Below, in pieces: positions 35,890 through 44,380 of a stretch of DNA of 64,000 nucleotides (position 1 is the stretch's first letter; each line of letters starts with the position of its first letter). Origin of the DNA: Bacteroidota bacterium (GTDB taxonomy: Bacteria; Bacteroidota; Bacteroidia; B-17B0; Aurantibacillaceae); contig JAUXTT010000002.1 of NCBI GenBank assembly GCA_030684395.1, positions 62,001 to 126,000 on the forward strand, written 5' to 3'. Made by a program: the position numbers and the translations under genes. Below the pieces are notes generated by a model. The model saw nothing but the letters and a program-made list of their open reading frames with translations, ran no database searches and had not been told where the DNA came from.

Positions 35890-36975
35890 ATGAAAAAATT
35901 CACACTTACCATTTGCGCATGCCTGCTTTTTGTTTGTATAAGTCAGGCCCAAAAAACAGCTGAAGAGCGGCTTTCCATTTTAAAGAGCAATTACGAAATC
36001 GTAATGCAAAAGTATAATGCAGGAACTTTTAGCATTGACGCTACCGAGTATAAAGAATGTAAAAAGATGGTTTCAAAAATAAACAGCTATGACGCCGCTA
36101 CTACAAAAAAAATCAAAGAGTTTATTGACATAGAGAAAAACCTTGACGTAATAAAAAATGCTGCTCAGTTAGGTTCAGTTACTTTAAGCAGTTCGGCTGA
36201 TGGTAAAAAAACATCATCCTCATTTGTAGCGGGTGAACCAATGTTCGTAGTAATAAAATGTGGAATGACTACTGTAAAAGAATCGTTAAGACCCGATGCC
36301 AAAGACTATAATAAAAAAGTACTTACCGTTTATTTTGAAACATCAGATAAGTCAAACGTAGGGATCGCAGATATTATTATTCCACAGAACCAGTGGACTG
36401 ATAAAGAATTAATTGTAGATCTCACATTAAATGGGAAAAATCCGGAATTAAAAGAACTGGAATTGGCAATAGGCAAACTCTCTAAAGGGAACAGTAACAT
36501 TAACGTAATTTTTCCACGTGGTGAATTTGCCTCTTCTATTAGTAAGAATATGCCCAGAATTGAAATTCCCATTGAGTTACAAATAAAAGATGATAAATTG
36601 GCAAAATTAGCCGAGACCAACAGTAATGCTGAATACTCAGGAATAACATTGGGAAAAGCAGTAAGATCTGATAAGGCTCTCGAAAGTGAGCTCAAAACTA
36701 TATATGAAAAAAGCTACTCTGGACATAAGGTGCAAAGAGTTGTAATTGAAGAAGATTGGTACGACCTTAAAGAAGATGGTGTATTAACTTATAAAAAAAT
36801 CAACTGTTATATGGCAATAAAAAAAGGAGGCTCTGCTTGTTACCGTGTTTATGTTGGCTTTGTTAAAGAAAATACTGCAACAGATGGAAGCGTAAAATTA
36901 GGGCCACTTAAAATTCTGGAAACAGGAGCCGAGCTCAAATACAAGGAAATGCCCTGTGAAAATGTAAACAAATGA
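35890..36975 (+). CDS. Secreted protein of unknown function
   Basis: 361 residues with a clear signal peptide (MKKFTLTICACLLFVCISQA, cleavage before Q). No family recognised. After a helical part (AEERLSILKSNYEIVMQKYN) there is a beta-rich region (MFVVIKCGMTTVK, VLTVYFETSDKSNVG, ELIVDLTLNGKNPEL). The C-terminal quarter has SYSGHKVQRVVIEEDWYDLK, then VLTYKKINCYMAIKKGGSAC and YRVYVGFVKEN. Stand-alone gene with terminators on both sides, so it is probably a monocistron. Confidence 0.8.
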   Translation: MKKFTLTICACLLFVCISQAQKTAEERLSILKSNYEIVMQKYNAGTFSIDATEYKECKKMVSKINSYDAATTKKIKEFIDIEKNLDVIKNAAQLGSVTLSSSADGKKTSSSFVAGEPMFVVIKCGMTTVKESLRPDAKDYNKKVLTVYFETSDKSNVGIADIIIPQNQWTDKELIVDLTLNGKNPELKELELAIGKLSKGNSNINVIFPRGEFASSISKNMPRIEIPIELQIKDDKLAKLAETNSNAEYSGITLGKAVRSDKALESELKTIYEKSYSGHKVQRVVIEEDWYDLKEDGVLTYKKINCYMAIKKGGSACYRVYVGFVKENTATDGSVKLGPLKILETGAELKYKEMPCENVNK

Positions 36976-37094
36976 CAAGCCTCCGCATTAATTAACCCTG
37001 CTTTTGTAGTAAGAAAGCATGCCTATATGAACTAACTCCACAAAATACAAGAACAATTATACTGATTGTTTTATAAATCTTGTTAAACCCTGTT

Positions 37095-37123
37095 GGGCTC
37101 ATCGGTATTGATGAGCCCTTTTT
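37095..37123 (+). terminator. Rho-independent terminator
   Basis: GGGCTCATC (37095-37103) pairs perfectly with GATGAGCCC (37110-37118), loop GGTATT, then five T. It follows the unknown secreted protein by about 120 bases. Confidence 0.9.
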
Positions 37124-37256
37124 ATAAAAGCTCAATACTTTGGCCATTAAATCTAAAAAATGATATTTCTTAGCTCTCAATCATGACCTAACTCATGTGA
37201 TCTAAGCAAAGTTTAATGCAAATTTGTGGCTGATTGTTTAACTCAAACACAAACTC

Positions 37257-38678
37257 ATGAAAATTGAACAAATTTATACAGGTTGTTTAGCGGAAGCTGC
37301 TTATTATATTGAAAGTAATGGAGAAGTTGCTATTATTGACCCTTTAAGAGAAGTTCAGCCTTATATTGACAGAGCGGTAAAAGACAATGCCAAAATAAAA
37401 TATGTTTTTGAAACACATTTTCATGCCGACTTTGTTTCGGGTCATATTGATCTGGCAAAAAAAACAGGTGCCAAAATCGTTTATGGCCCAACGGGTATGC
37501 AAACAGGTTTTGATGCCTACATTGCAAAAGACAATGAAGAATTTAGTTTAGGGAACATTATTATTAAACTAATCCACACTCCCGGGCACACAATGGAAAG
37601 TTCCTGTTTCCTTCTGGTTGATGAAGAAGGAAATGAAACAGCTTTATTTACCGGAGATACATTATTTATAGGAGATGTAGGCAGACCCGATTTGGCGCAA
37701 AAAGTAATTGCGGAAATGACACAGGAATTACTTGCAGGGCACTTGTTTGAATCATTAAGGAATAAAATAATGCCTTTGGCTGATGAACTTATTATTTATC
37801 CAGGGCACGGAGCGGGAAGTGCCTGTGGTAAAAACATGAGTAAAGAAACAGTGGATACATTAGGACATCAGAAAAAAGTGAACTACGCACTAAATCCCAA
37901 TCTAACAAAAGACGAATTCATTAAAGAAGTGCTAAGTGGTTTAATGCCACCTCCGGGATATTTCCCTCAAAATGTTTTATTGAATATTAAAGGATACGAA
38001 AGTTTTGATTCAATAAAACAAAAAGGAACAAAAGCCTTAAGTGTTGAAGAATTTGAAACAGCGGCTAATGAAACAAAAGCCGTAATTATTGACACAAGAG
38101 ATGCTCAAACATTTGCTAAAGGGTTTATTCCCGGTTCCATAAATATTGGAATTGATGGCAGTTTTGCAGTCTGGGTTGGTACATTGATTCCCGATGTGAA
38201 TCAGCAAATCTTAATTGTAACTGAAGAAGGACGTGAAGAAGAAGTTATTATACGTTTGGCAAGAGTTGGTTACGACAAGCCTTTGGGTTATTTAAAAGGT
38301 AGCTTTTCTGCATGGAAAGAAAAAGGAAAAGGGTTTGAAACCATTAAGTCGGTAAATGTTGAAGAACTAAAAACATTGATGAAACAAAGTGCATTAAATA
38401 TTATCGATGCCCGAAAAGCAAGTGAGTATAACAGCGAACATCTGGTCGATGCAATAAATATTCCATTAGACTATATCAATGCGGAAATGGCAATGATCGA
38501 CAAGGATAAAACTTATTATGTGTACTGTGCGGCAGGCTACCGTTCCATGATCTTTATTTCCATATTACATGCAAGAGGTTATAAAAACCTGATTGATGTT
38601 AATGGTGGCTTTTCAGAATTAAAGAAATCAGGGCGATTTAATATCACTCAGTACATTTGCCCAACAACAATGTTATAA
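37257..38678 (+). CDS. Metallo-beta-lactamase fold hydrolase with two rhodanese domains (persulfide dioxygenase-like)
   Basis: 473 residues, cytoplasmic. N-terminal metallo-beta-lactamase domain: THFHADFVSGH (His54, His56, Asp58), TPGHTMES (His111), FTGDTLF and GHGAGSACG. The pattern matches ETHE1/Blh-type persulfide dioxygenases. First rhodanese domain (about 265-360) has TEEGREEE in place of the Cys loop and is inactive as a sulfurtransferase. Second (about 370-465) has YCAAGYRS with Cys424, a full active loop. Such enzymes oxidise glutathione persulfide and handle sulfane sulfur. The HxlR/DoxX pair follows directly. Confidence 0.92.
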   Translation: MKIEQIYTGCLAEAAYYIESNGEVAIIDPLREVQPYIDRAVKDNAKIKYVFETHFHADFVSGHIDLAKKTGAKIVYGPTGMQTGFDAYIAKDNEEFSLGNIIIKLIHTPGHTMESSCFLLVDEEGNETALFTGDTLFIGDVGRPDLAQKVIAEMTQELLAGHLFESLRNKIMPLADELIIYPGHGAGSACGKNMSKETVDTLGHQKKVNYALNPNLTKDEFIKEVLSGLMPPPGYFPQNVLLNIKGYESFDSIKQKGTKALSVEEFETAANETKAVIIDTRDAQTFAKGFIPGSINIGIDGSFAVWVGTLIPDVNQQILIVTEEGREEEVIIRLARVGYDKPLGYLKGSFSAWKEKGKGFETIKSVNVEELKTLMKQSALNIIDARKASEYNSEHLVDAINIPLDYINAEMAMIDKDKTYYVYCAAGYRSMIFISILHARGYKNLIDVNGGFSELKKSGRFNITQYICPTTML

Positions 38679-38709
38679 AAAAATCAGAATGGTAGAAATG
38701 TAAGTGGGC

Positions 38710-39108
38710 TTAGGAAGCAAATTGTTTTTTACTTTTTGAAATAACTCGTTTTCTGTGTTTTGATCCCCAATGATGTAATTCACCAATTAAACCTTTTAAT
38801 GTTCTTCCGTATGAAGTTAATTCATACTCAACAGTTACAGGAGATGTATTATAAACTATTCTCTCGGCAAGTTCATTTATTTCCAATTCTTTTAATTCTT
38901 TCGAAAGCATTTTAGGAGTTAAACCCGGTATCTCTCTAAGGATTTGTTTGAAACGCTTTTTCCCGAAAGTCAAAGAAACAATAATCTGAATTTTCCATTT
39001 CCCGCTTAGTATGTCCAACGCATCCTTTACAGGCAGCAGCATTTTTGTACATTCGTCTTTTGACAAATGACTCGGGCATTGTCTCTTATCAATCTCTTCC
39101 ATCTTCAC
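38710..39108 (-). CDS. HxlR-family transcriptional regulator
   Basis: 132 residues with a winged helix: SGKWKIQIIVSLTFGKKRF, LREIPGLTPKMLSKELKELE, ELTSYGRTLKGLIGELHHWG. Cys14 (RQCPSHLS) and Cys22 (DECTKM) near the N-terminus could sense thiol stress as in HypR/YodB-type members; this is inference. It is divergent from the DoxX gene, with operator-like repeats between them. Confidence 0.93.
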   Translation of the reverse strand: MKMEEIDKRQCPSHLSKDECTKMLLPVKDALDILSGKWKIQIIVSLTFGKKRFKQILREIPGLTPKMLSKELKELEINELAERIVYNTSPVTVEYELTSYGRTLKGLIGELHHWGSKHRKRVISKSKKQFAS

Positions 39109-39156
39109 AAAAATTAATATTCAAATATACAACCTCTAACGCTTTCTTTTTCATAT

Positions 39157-39197
39157 CGGTTTCCTAAAGTATACCGGTTTCCTTTGGGAAACTGATA
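39157..39197. promoter_or_regulatory. Putative HxlR operator: repeated CGGTTTCCT with an inverted copy
   Basis: CGGTTTCCT at 39157-39165 and again at 39175-39183 (18 bases apart), followed by the inverted GGGAAACTGATA at 39186-39197, which mirrors TATCGGTTTCC at 39154-39164. A third, weaker relative (TATATCGGG at 39205-39213) lies inside the promoter. The position between HxlR and DoxX and just upstream of the -33 box fits repression or activation by HxlR. Confidence 0.6.
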
Positions 39198-39200
39198 CCT

Positions 39201-39227
39201 TTTGTATATCGGGTTGCTCTACATTTG
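39201..39227 (+). promoter_or_regulatory. Promoter of the DoxX gene
   Basis: TTTG at 39201-39204 and TACATTTG at 39220-39227 (spacing 15 bases, a little short) match the Bacteroidota -33/-7 boxes. The gene starts 24 bases after the -7 box. Confidence 0.6.
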
Positions 39228-39251
39228 TCGCATAATTAAAAACAAAAAATC

Positions 39252-39623
39252 ATGACAACAAAAACAACACGGATTATCTCAATTGTATTGATGGCAATTC
39301 CCTCTTTAATGATCGCAATGAGTGGTGCAATGAAATTAGTTGGTGCCGAACAGGTTGTAACAGGCTTAACAAAAGCAGGACTGAGTTCTTATATAACTCT
39401 TTTTGGGATAATAGAACTCATCTCATTAACATTGTTTATTTATCCTAAAACCTATAAGATTGGGTTTCTATTGTTAACCGCTTACCTTGGCGGAGCATTA
39501 TCTATCGAATTAGCAGGCGGACAGCCTCCAATGGCGGCCATACTTCTTACATTGATCTGGGTATCCGTTTATTTAAGGGATCATAATCTATTTTTACAAT
39601 TAACTGCTTCAAAAAATAAATAG
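39252..39623 (+). CDS. DoxX-like family membrane protein
   Basis: 123 residues with four hydrophobic helices (IISIVLMAIPSLMIAMSGAM, YITLFGIIELISLTLFIY, IGFLLLTAYLGGALSIELAG, MAAILLTLIWVSVYL). GAMKLVGAEQVVTGLTKAGL is a typical DoxX-like loop. DoxX-like proteins often lie beside HxlR regulators and are linked to thiol/oxidative or quinone stress; the exact reaction is unknown. Divergent from HxlR. Confidence 0.9.
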   Translation: MTTKTTRIISIVLMAIPSLMIAMSGAMKLVGAEQVVTGLTKAGLSSYITLFGIIELISLTLFIYPKTYKIGFLLLTAYLGGALSIELAGGQPPMAAILLTLIWVSVYLRDHNLFLQLTASKNK

Positions 39624-39741
39624 AGTTATTTAAGAAGAAAAGTAATTCAGTAAAAAATCGAAAAAAAACATGAGTTAGTTAATGTTTTTTCTCAACACCC
39701 TTGTTTAACAACACTCTTAAAGTAAACAAACCATTTTTATG

Positions 39742-39787
39742 CAAGTATAAATACTTACCTCAAAACAAGTATTTATACTTGTTTTTT
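39742..39787 (+). repeat. Pair of mirrored 15-bp repeats; the second forms a terminator-like hairpin
   Basis: CAAGTATAAATACTT (39742-39756) and AAGTATTTATACTTG (39767-39781) are exact reverse complements. The second lies within a near-perfect hairpin, AAAACAAGTAT (39762-39772) with ATACTTGTTTT (39775-39785), followed by T. It may end the DoxX transcript or be a regulatory site for the next operon. Confidence 0.55.
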
Positions 39788-39874
39788 ACTTCGTGTGTTT
39801 TGTTTATATTAGTAAAGCTAAAACCTAATTTTTAAAGAACAAAATATACGTTATTTAATTTTTAATAATGGTTT

Positions 39875-40521
39875 ATGGAAAAGCTGGAACTCACAGCATT
39901 CTTTAATGCGCAGGTTTCTAAATACAAGAGAAAGAGTTTTTTCTTTTTTTTCAGTGTGCTTATATTTTCGACAAAGCTTATAAGTCAGGCTCAGGATGAT
40001 AGCCTTCTTTCCATAGATAAGCTAAAGCTGCTTAGCCTTGAAGAACTTATGAATATAGAAGTAACTTCTGTTTCAAAAAGACCGGAGAAATTAAACGAGG
40101 CAGCTTCCGCCATTCAGGTTATTACCGGCGATGATATAAAGAGATCAGGTGTTAAAACGGTTGCGGAAGCATTAAAGCTTGCTTCAAATTTACAGGTAGC
40201 ACAGGTTAATTCGAGCCAATGGGCTATAAGTTCACGTGGCTTCAATAATGTTTTGGCAAATAAATTACTTGTACTTATTGATGGACGAACAGTATATACA
40301 CCATTGTATGCAGGAGTATTTTGGGATGTTCAGAATCTTTTGCTGGATGATATTGACCGAATTGAAGTGATTAGTGGACCTGGTGGAATATAAACAAATT
40401 TATTGAGTTAAGTGTAGTTGGGCAAAACCTACTTGACAATCGTCACAAAGAATTCAAAGCATCGACGCCACTTCGTGAAATAGAACGTAGTATTTATGGT
40501 AAAGTAATATGTCACTTTTAA
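39875..40521 (+). pseudogene. TonB-dependent receptor with the whole middle deleted
   Basis: Residues 1-172 are a good N-terminus: signal region, then LSLEELMNIEVTSVSKRPEK, AASAIQVITGDDIKRSGV and a complete plug start (SSRGFNNVLANKLLVLIDG, DDIDRIEVISGPGG). The frame ends at TAA 40391. From 40393, in another frame, the reading is NKFIELSVVGQNLLDNRHKE then STPLREIERSIYGKVICHF and TAA at 40519. That is the canonical C-terminal barrel end of the same family. About 400-500 residues of barrel (family typical) are missing between the two, and the joint is frameshifted. It precedes a YfiR protein and a sensor kinase, the usual gene order, so the operon survives without a working receptor. Confidence 0.88.
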
Positions 40522-41072
40522 GAAAAATATCACATCGCCTTACCTGCCTTTTGCTTACAGCATTTGTTATGTCTTCTTTTTCCCTGCAAAATTCACCTTC
40601 CCGTGAATATCGCGTAAAAGCTGCATTCCTTTTTAATTTTACACAGTTTATTGAGTGGCCTGCCAGTAGCTTTGCCGGCCCGCAATCTCCGGCAGTAATT
40701 GGTATTTTGGGTAAAGATCCTTTTGGTCCCTATCTTGAAGCAACTATTGCAGGTGAAACAATTGATAAGCATCCACTAATCATTAAACACTTTAACTCAA
40801 TTGATGAAATAGATAATTGCCATGCCCTTTTCATCAACATGAAAAATCAAGATGAGCTGGAAGAAATAATTGAAAAACTAAAAGGAAAAAATATATTAAC
40901 GGTAAGTGATGCTAATGGATTTGCAAAATTTGGGGGTATGATCAGGATGTACATTAAAAATGACAAAATAAGTTTTCAGATCAATCTGGAAGCTGCCAGA
41001 GCTGAAAAACTAAGTATAAGTTCAAAACTCCTCAAATTAGCTGAAATAGTTAAATCAGATAAAAAACAATGA
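40509..41072 (+). CDS. YfiR/DUF4154-family periplasmic protein
   Basis: 187 residues. N-terminal signal peptide (LTCLLLTAFVMSSFSLQ). The YfiR domain has YRVKAAFLFNFTQFIEW, VIGILGKDPFGPYLEA, NCHALFINMK, GKNILTVSDANGFAKFGGMI and ISFQINLEAARAEKLSIS. YfiR binds and represses the diguanylate cyclase YfiN in the periplasm of Pseudomonas; in Bacteroidota it lies beside sensor kinases. Its start overlaps the dead receptor's stop by 13 bases, and the next gene overlaps it by 4. Confidence 0.92.
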   Translation: MSLLRKISHRLTCLLLTAFVMSSFSLQNSPSREYRVKAAFLFNFTQFIEWPASSFAGPQSPAVIGILGKDPFGPYLEATIAGETIDKHPLIIKHFNSIDEIDNCHALFINMKNQDELEEIIEKLKGKNILTVSDANGFAKFGGMIRMYIKNDKISFQINLEAARAEKLSISSKLLKLAEIVKSDKKQ

Positions 41073-42520
41073 GTACGCAAAGTAAAAAATCATCTATACA
41101 AAATAAGCTTATGAGAGTTATTATGCTCGTAAGTGGCATAGTGGTTTTAATGACTTGTGCTGCCTTTTTCTTGTATGAATATTATTCCTTTCGTGAATCC
41201 ACTTTGCAAAAAACCAAAACACTGGGTGAAATTATTTCAACCAACAGTACTGCTGCACTGGCATTTGAGAACAAAGAAGAGACAGAAGAGATATTAAGCG
41301 CATTAAAAGCAGAACCACACATAACTGAAGCAGGTATCTACGACATAAACGGAAAATTATTTTGCAGTTATCCTTCGGGTTACAACCCAACTAAACTCCC
41401 GTTAAAACCCGGTTTGAATGGTTATAATTTCGGAAACTCTTCTCTCGAAGGGTTTCAACCCATCATTGAGGGCAACAAACAACTTGGAACCCTGTTTCTA
41501 AAATCTGACTTAAAAGCAATGTATAAACGTTTCGAGCTTTATACTGTAATAGTGCTTCTTGTTTTGAATTTTGCCTTTCTATTGGCATTTTTCTTATCAA
41601 GATTTCTTCAGAAAGGAATTTCTACCCCAATCCTTGCTTTAGCGGAAACTGCAAAAGCTATCTCTGAACGTAAAGACTATTCTGTAAGAGCTACTAAACT
41701 GAGTGATGATGAACTTGGTTCACTTACCGACGCTTTTAATCAAATGTTAATTCAAATTCAGGGGCAAACACGAACTCTTAATCAATTTAACCAGGAACTC
41801 GAAAACAAAGTAAATGAACGCACTATGGAGTTAGGTGCTGCATATAAAGAATTGGAATCATTTTCTTATTCTGTTTCGCACGATTTACGGGCACCTTTAA
41901 GAGCACTTAATGGTTACTCAAAAATAATTCTGGAAGACTACGGTTCGGAACTAAATGACGATGTTAGAAAACTGCTTGGAAATATCCAATTCAATTCTCA
42001 AAAAATGGGAACACTGATAGATGACCTTCTGAGTTTTTCAAAACTAGGCAAAAAGGAAATAACTAAAAAGGAAATCGATATAAAAGAAATGGTAACAAAA
42101 GTAGTTGAAGAAACCGGCTCAAATTACCGTGCAAAAATAAAAATCGATTCATTGCCCAAAGTTATGGGAGATTACTCCCTGTTGTATCAGGTGTGGATAA
42201 ATCTTACATCAAACGCGTTAAAATATTCTGCAAAAAAAAACAATCCCGAAATCACTATTGGCTCAACTTCTTCCGAATCAGAAACTGTTTTTTTTATTAA
42301 AGACAACGGAGCAGGTTTTGATATGAAATATTACAATAAGCTTTTTGGAGTATTTCAGCGCTTACACGACACCAAGGATTTTGAAGGAACAGGAATTGGC
42401 CTTGCCATTGTAAACAGAATTATCGCAAAACACCGGGGAAGAGTATGGGCAGAAGGTAAGCCTGAGGAAGGCTCAACATTTTATTTTGCACTGCCTGATT
42501 CGGATGTAAAAAATAAATAA
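41069..42520 (+). CDS. HAMP-containing sensor histidine kinase, partner of YfiR
   Basis: 483 residues. Transmembrane helix 1 at about 14-36 (VIMLVSGIVVLMTCAAFFLY), a periplasmic CHASE8-like sensor (about 40-150, with IISTNSTAALAFENKEETEE), helix 2 at about 155-177, HAMP (about 178-235), a coiled coil, then HisKA with His271 in SYSVSHDLRAPLRAL. The ATPase domain has LTSNALKYSAKK, FIKDNGAGFDM and GTGIGLAIVNRIIAKH. The gene starts in the YfiR stop (ATGA), so the pair is coupled and YfiR is probably the ligand of the sensor domain. No response regulator follows. Confidence 0.94.
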   Translation: MSTQSKKSSIQNKLMRVIMLVSGIVVLMTCAAFFLYEYYSFRESTLQKTKTLGEIISTNSTAALAFENKEETEEILSALKAEPHITEAGIYDINGKLFCSYPSGYNPTKLPLKPGLNGYNFGNSSLEGFQPIIEGNKQLGTLFLKSDLKAMYKRFELYTVIVLLVLNFAFLLAFFLSRFLQKGISTPILALAETAKAISERKDYSVRATKLSDDELGSLTDAFNQMLIQIQGQTRTLNQFNQELENKVNERTMELGAAYKELESFSYSVSHDLRAPLRALNGYSKIILEDYGSELNDDVRKLLGNIQFNSQKMGTLIDDLLSFSKLGKKEITKKEIDIKEMVTKVVEETGSNYRAKIKIDSLPKVMGDYSLLYQVWINLTSNALKYSAKKNNPEITIGSTSSESETVFFIKDNGAGFDMKYYNKLFGVFQRLHDTKDFEGTGIGLAIVNRIIAKHRGRVWAEGKPEEGSTFYFALPDSDVKNK

Positions 42521-42635
42521 TAACCTGAAAATTATTTTACAGGTTGGAAATAATTAAAGTAATGTAGAACTAATTATTCCGCTCCAAAAAAATAAAGTCA
42601 ACTTTCGTTAGTATTCGAAAACGGTTAATCACTTC

Positions 42636-43877
42636 TTATACTATTGAATTTGCTACCACCCATGCAGTGCTCCATGCCGCCTGAAAGTTAAAGCCACCAG
42701 TGATGCCATCCATATTAAGCACTTCACCTGCAAAATAAAGCCCCGGTAATTTTTTACTCTGCATCGTTTTACAATCTATCTCATTAAGAGGGATTCCGCC
42801 ACAAGTAACAAATTCTTCTTTAAAAGTTGTTTTTCCCTGCATGTGATAAGTATCGTTGCTTAGTAATTCAATGATCTTATTGATCTTCCTTTTTGCGGTT
42901 TCTTCCCAGGCAATGTTTGGGTCAATCTCAGCTTTTAATAAAAGGAACTCCCATAAACGCTTGGGCAAATTAAAAATATTTGAGTTTTTAGGAAGCATTT
43001 TTCTTCCGTTGGTTTGTTTTAAAAACTCTGTACGGGTTTGCTCCTGCCCAATATTTACCCAGTTGATGAGTATATCTGCATTATAATTAGTTTCATTAAA
43101 ATGTCTTGCGGCAAAAGCAGATAATTTAAGAACAGCAGGTCCCGAAAATCCCCAATGTGTTATTAATAAAGGTCCTGAATAAACAAATGGTGTCCCTCCA
43201 ATTTTAATGGTAGCTTCTTTCACCGATACTCCCATCAATTCAGTAACCGGATTTTTAGGCACATTAAAAGTATATAGAGAAGGAATAGGCTCTACAATAG
43301 TATGTGTAGTTTTTTCAAGAAAAGAATATCCCTTCTTCATTGGGAAACCTCCAGTAGCAATAACCACAACATCTGCATTTACCTTTTTTATTTCCTTCGT
43401 CCCGATAGCTATCGGGAGATCTTCCTTAATCTCTAAAGCTAAGCCATCTGCTTTTTCAGAAATAGAGAGTACCTCCATTTTGCATTTTACTTTTACCCCA
43501 AATTCCTTAGCTTGTTCCATAAAACAATCGATGATAGTTTGTGAAGAATTTGTTGAAGGGAACATTCTTCCATCCGCTTCCGCATTCAGGTCAACTCCTC
43601 GTTCCTGAAACCATTCAATGGTATCTTTCACCGAAAATCTTGAAAAAATGCCTCGTAATTCCTTAAAGCCGCGCGGGTAGTTCTTCACCATTTCCGAATT
43701 ATCGAAACAATAATGTGTGGTATTACACCGCCCGCCGCCCGAAACAAGCACCTTTGATAAGAGTTTGGTGGTTTTCTCCAGAATGGTTATGGAGTAATCA
43801 GGGTGCAGGTTTGCCATATTGATTGCACAGAAAAAACCGGCTGCCCCACCACCAATTATATAAACTGTTTTACTCAT
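42636..43877 (-). CDS. HI0933-like NAD(P)/FAD-dependent flavoprotein
   Basis: About 413 residues from the ATG at 43875-43877 (MSKTVYIIGGGAAGFFCAIN); the open frame to 43973 is upstream extension. It has the dinucleotide-binding GGGAAG, KVLVSGGGRCN (the family hallmark), a GGFP loop, AEADGRMFPSTN and a C-terminal LYFAGEVLNMDGITGGFNF. Oxidoreductases of the HI0933/YhiN family are of unknown substrate. The coding region contains the 16-bp palindrome CCCGATAGCTATCGGG (43401-43416). Divergent from the YqeY gene. Confidence 0.93.
   Translation of the reverse strand: MSKTVYIIGGGAAGFFCAINMANLHPDYSITILEKTTKLLSKVLVSGGGRCNTTHYCFDNSEMVKNYPRGFKELRGIFSRFSVKDTIEWFQERGVDLNAEADGRMFPSTNSSQTIIDCFMEQAKEFGVKVKCKMEVLSISEKADGLALEIKEDLPIAIGTKEIKKVNADVVVIATGGFPMKKGYSFLEKTTHTIVEPIPSLYTFNVPKNPVTELMGVSVKEATIKIGGTPFVYSGPLLITHWGFSGPAVLKLSAFAARHFNETNYNADILINWVNIGQEQTRTEFLKQTNGRKMLPKNSNIFNLPKRLWEFLLLKAEIDPNIAWEETAKRKINKIIELLSNDTYHMQGKTTFKEEFVTCGGIPLNEIDCKTMQSKKLPGLYFAGEVLNMDGITGGFNFQAAWSTAWVVANSIV
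43401..43416. repeat. Perfect 16-bp palindrome inside the HI0933-like gene
   Basis: CCCGATAGCTATCGGG is self-complementary. It codes for the LPIAIGT stretch (ending the segment KEDLPIAIGTKEIKK). Short palindromes of this kind are frequent dispersed repeats in Bacteroidota genomes; here it sits inside an open reading frame. Confidence 0.65.
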
Positions 43878-43929
43878 CTGTGTAAAAGTACGGGATGTTT
43901 TGTAAATTCGCAGAACTAAATTTTTAAAC

Positions 43930-44373
43930 ATGACATTAGAAGAAAAAATAAACGGCGACATCAAAGCCGCCATGCTTGCAAAAGAAGCTCAAAAACTGGA
44001 AGCTTTAAGAGCAATAAAATCTGCTATCCTATTACTAAAAACTTCTTCGGAAGGACACACGGTAGAAAGCGAATTAAAAGCATTGCAGAAAATGGTAAAA
44101 CAACGCAGAGAAACTGCAGATGTGTACACTGGTCAAAACCGTGCTGATCTTGCGGAAACAGAAGTATTTCAGGCAAACATTATTGAAGCTTACCTACCAA
44201 AAATGATGAGTGAAGATGAAATTAAAACTGAACTTACAAAGATCATTGCAGAAAGTGGAGCTTCCTCTCCCGCAGAGATGGGTAAAGTAATGGGATTGGC
44301 TAACAAAGCATTTGCCGGAAAAGCTGATAATAAGATCGTTTCTCAGTTGGTGAAAGAATTACTGTCAAAATAA
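43930..44373 (+). CDS. GatB/YqeY domain-containing protein
   Basis: 147 residues, the usual length of YqeY. LEEKINGDIKAAMLAKEAQK, LEALRAIKSAILLLKTS, KMVKQRRETADVY, EAYLPKMMSEDEI and MGKVMGLANKAFAGKADNK are family hallmarks. YqeY is related to the tail domain of the amidotransferase GatB and is believed to act on tRNA; the precise role is not known. Starts 52 bases from the divergent flavoprotein start. Confidence 0.94.
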   Translation: MTLEEKINGDIKAAMLAKEAQKLEALRAIKSAILLLKTSSEGHTVESELKALQKMVKQRRETADVYTGQNRADLAETEVFQANIIEAYLPKMMSEDEIKTELTKIIAESGASSPAEMGKVMGLANKAFAGKADNKIVSQLVKELLSK

Positions 44374-44380
44374 TTATTTC

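Noticed and set aside
42522-42545. Weak hairpin AACCTG...CAGGTT after the sensor kinase gene
   Set aside because: Only 6 pairs and no T run, so not called a terminator.
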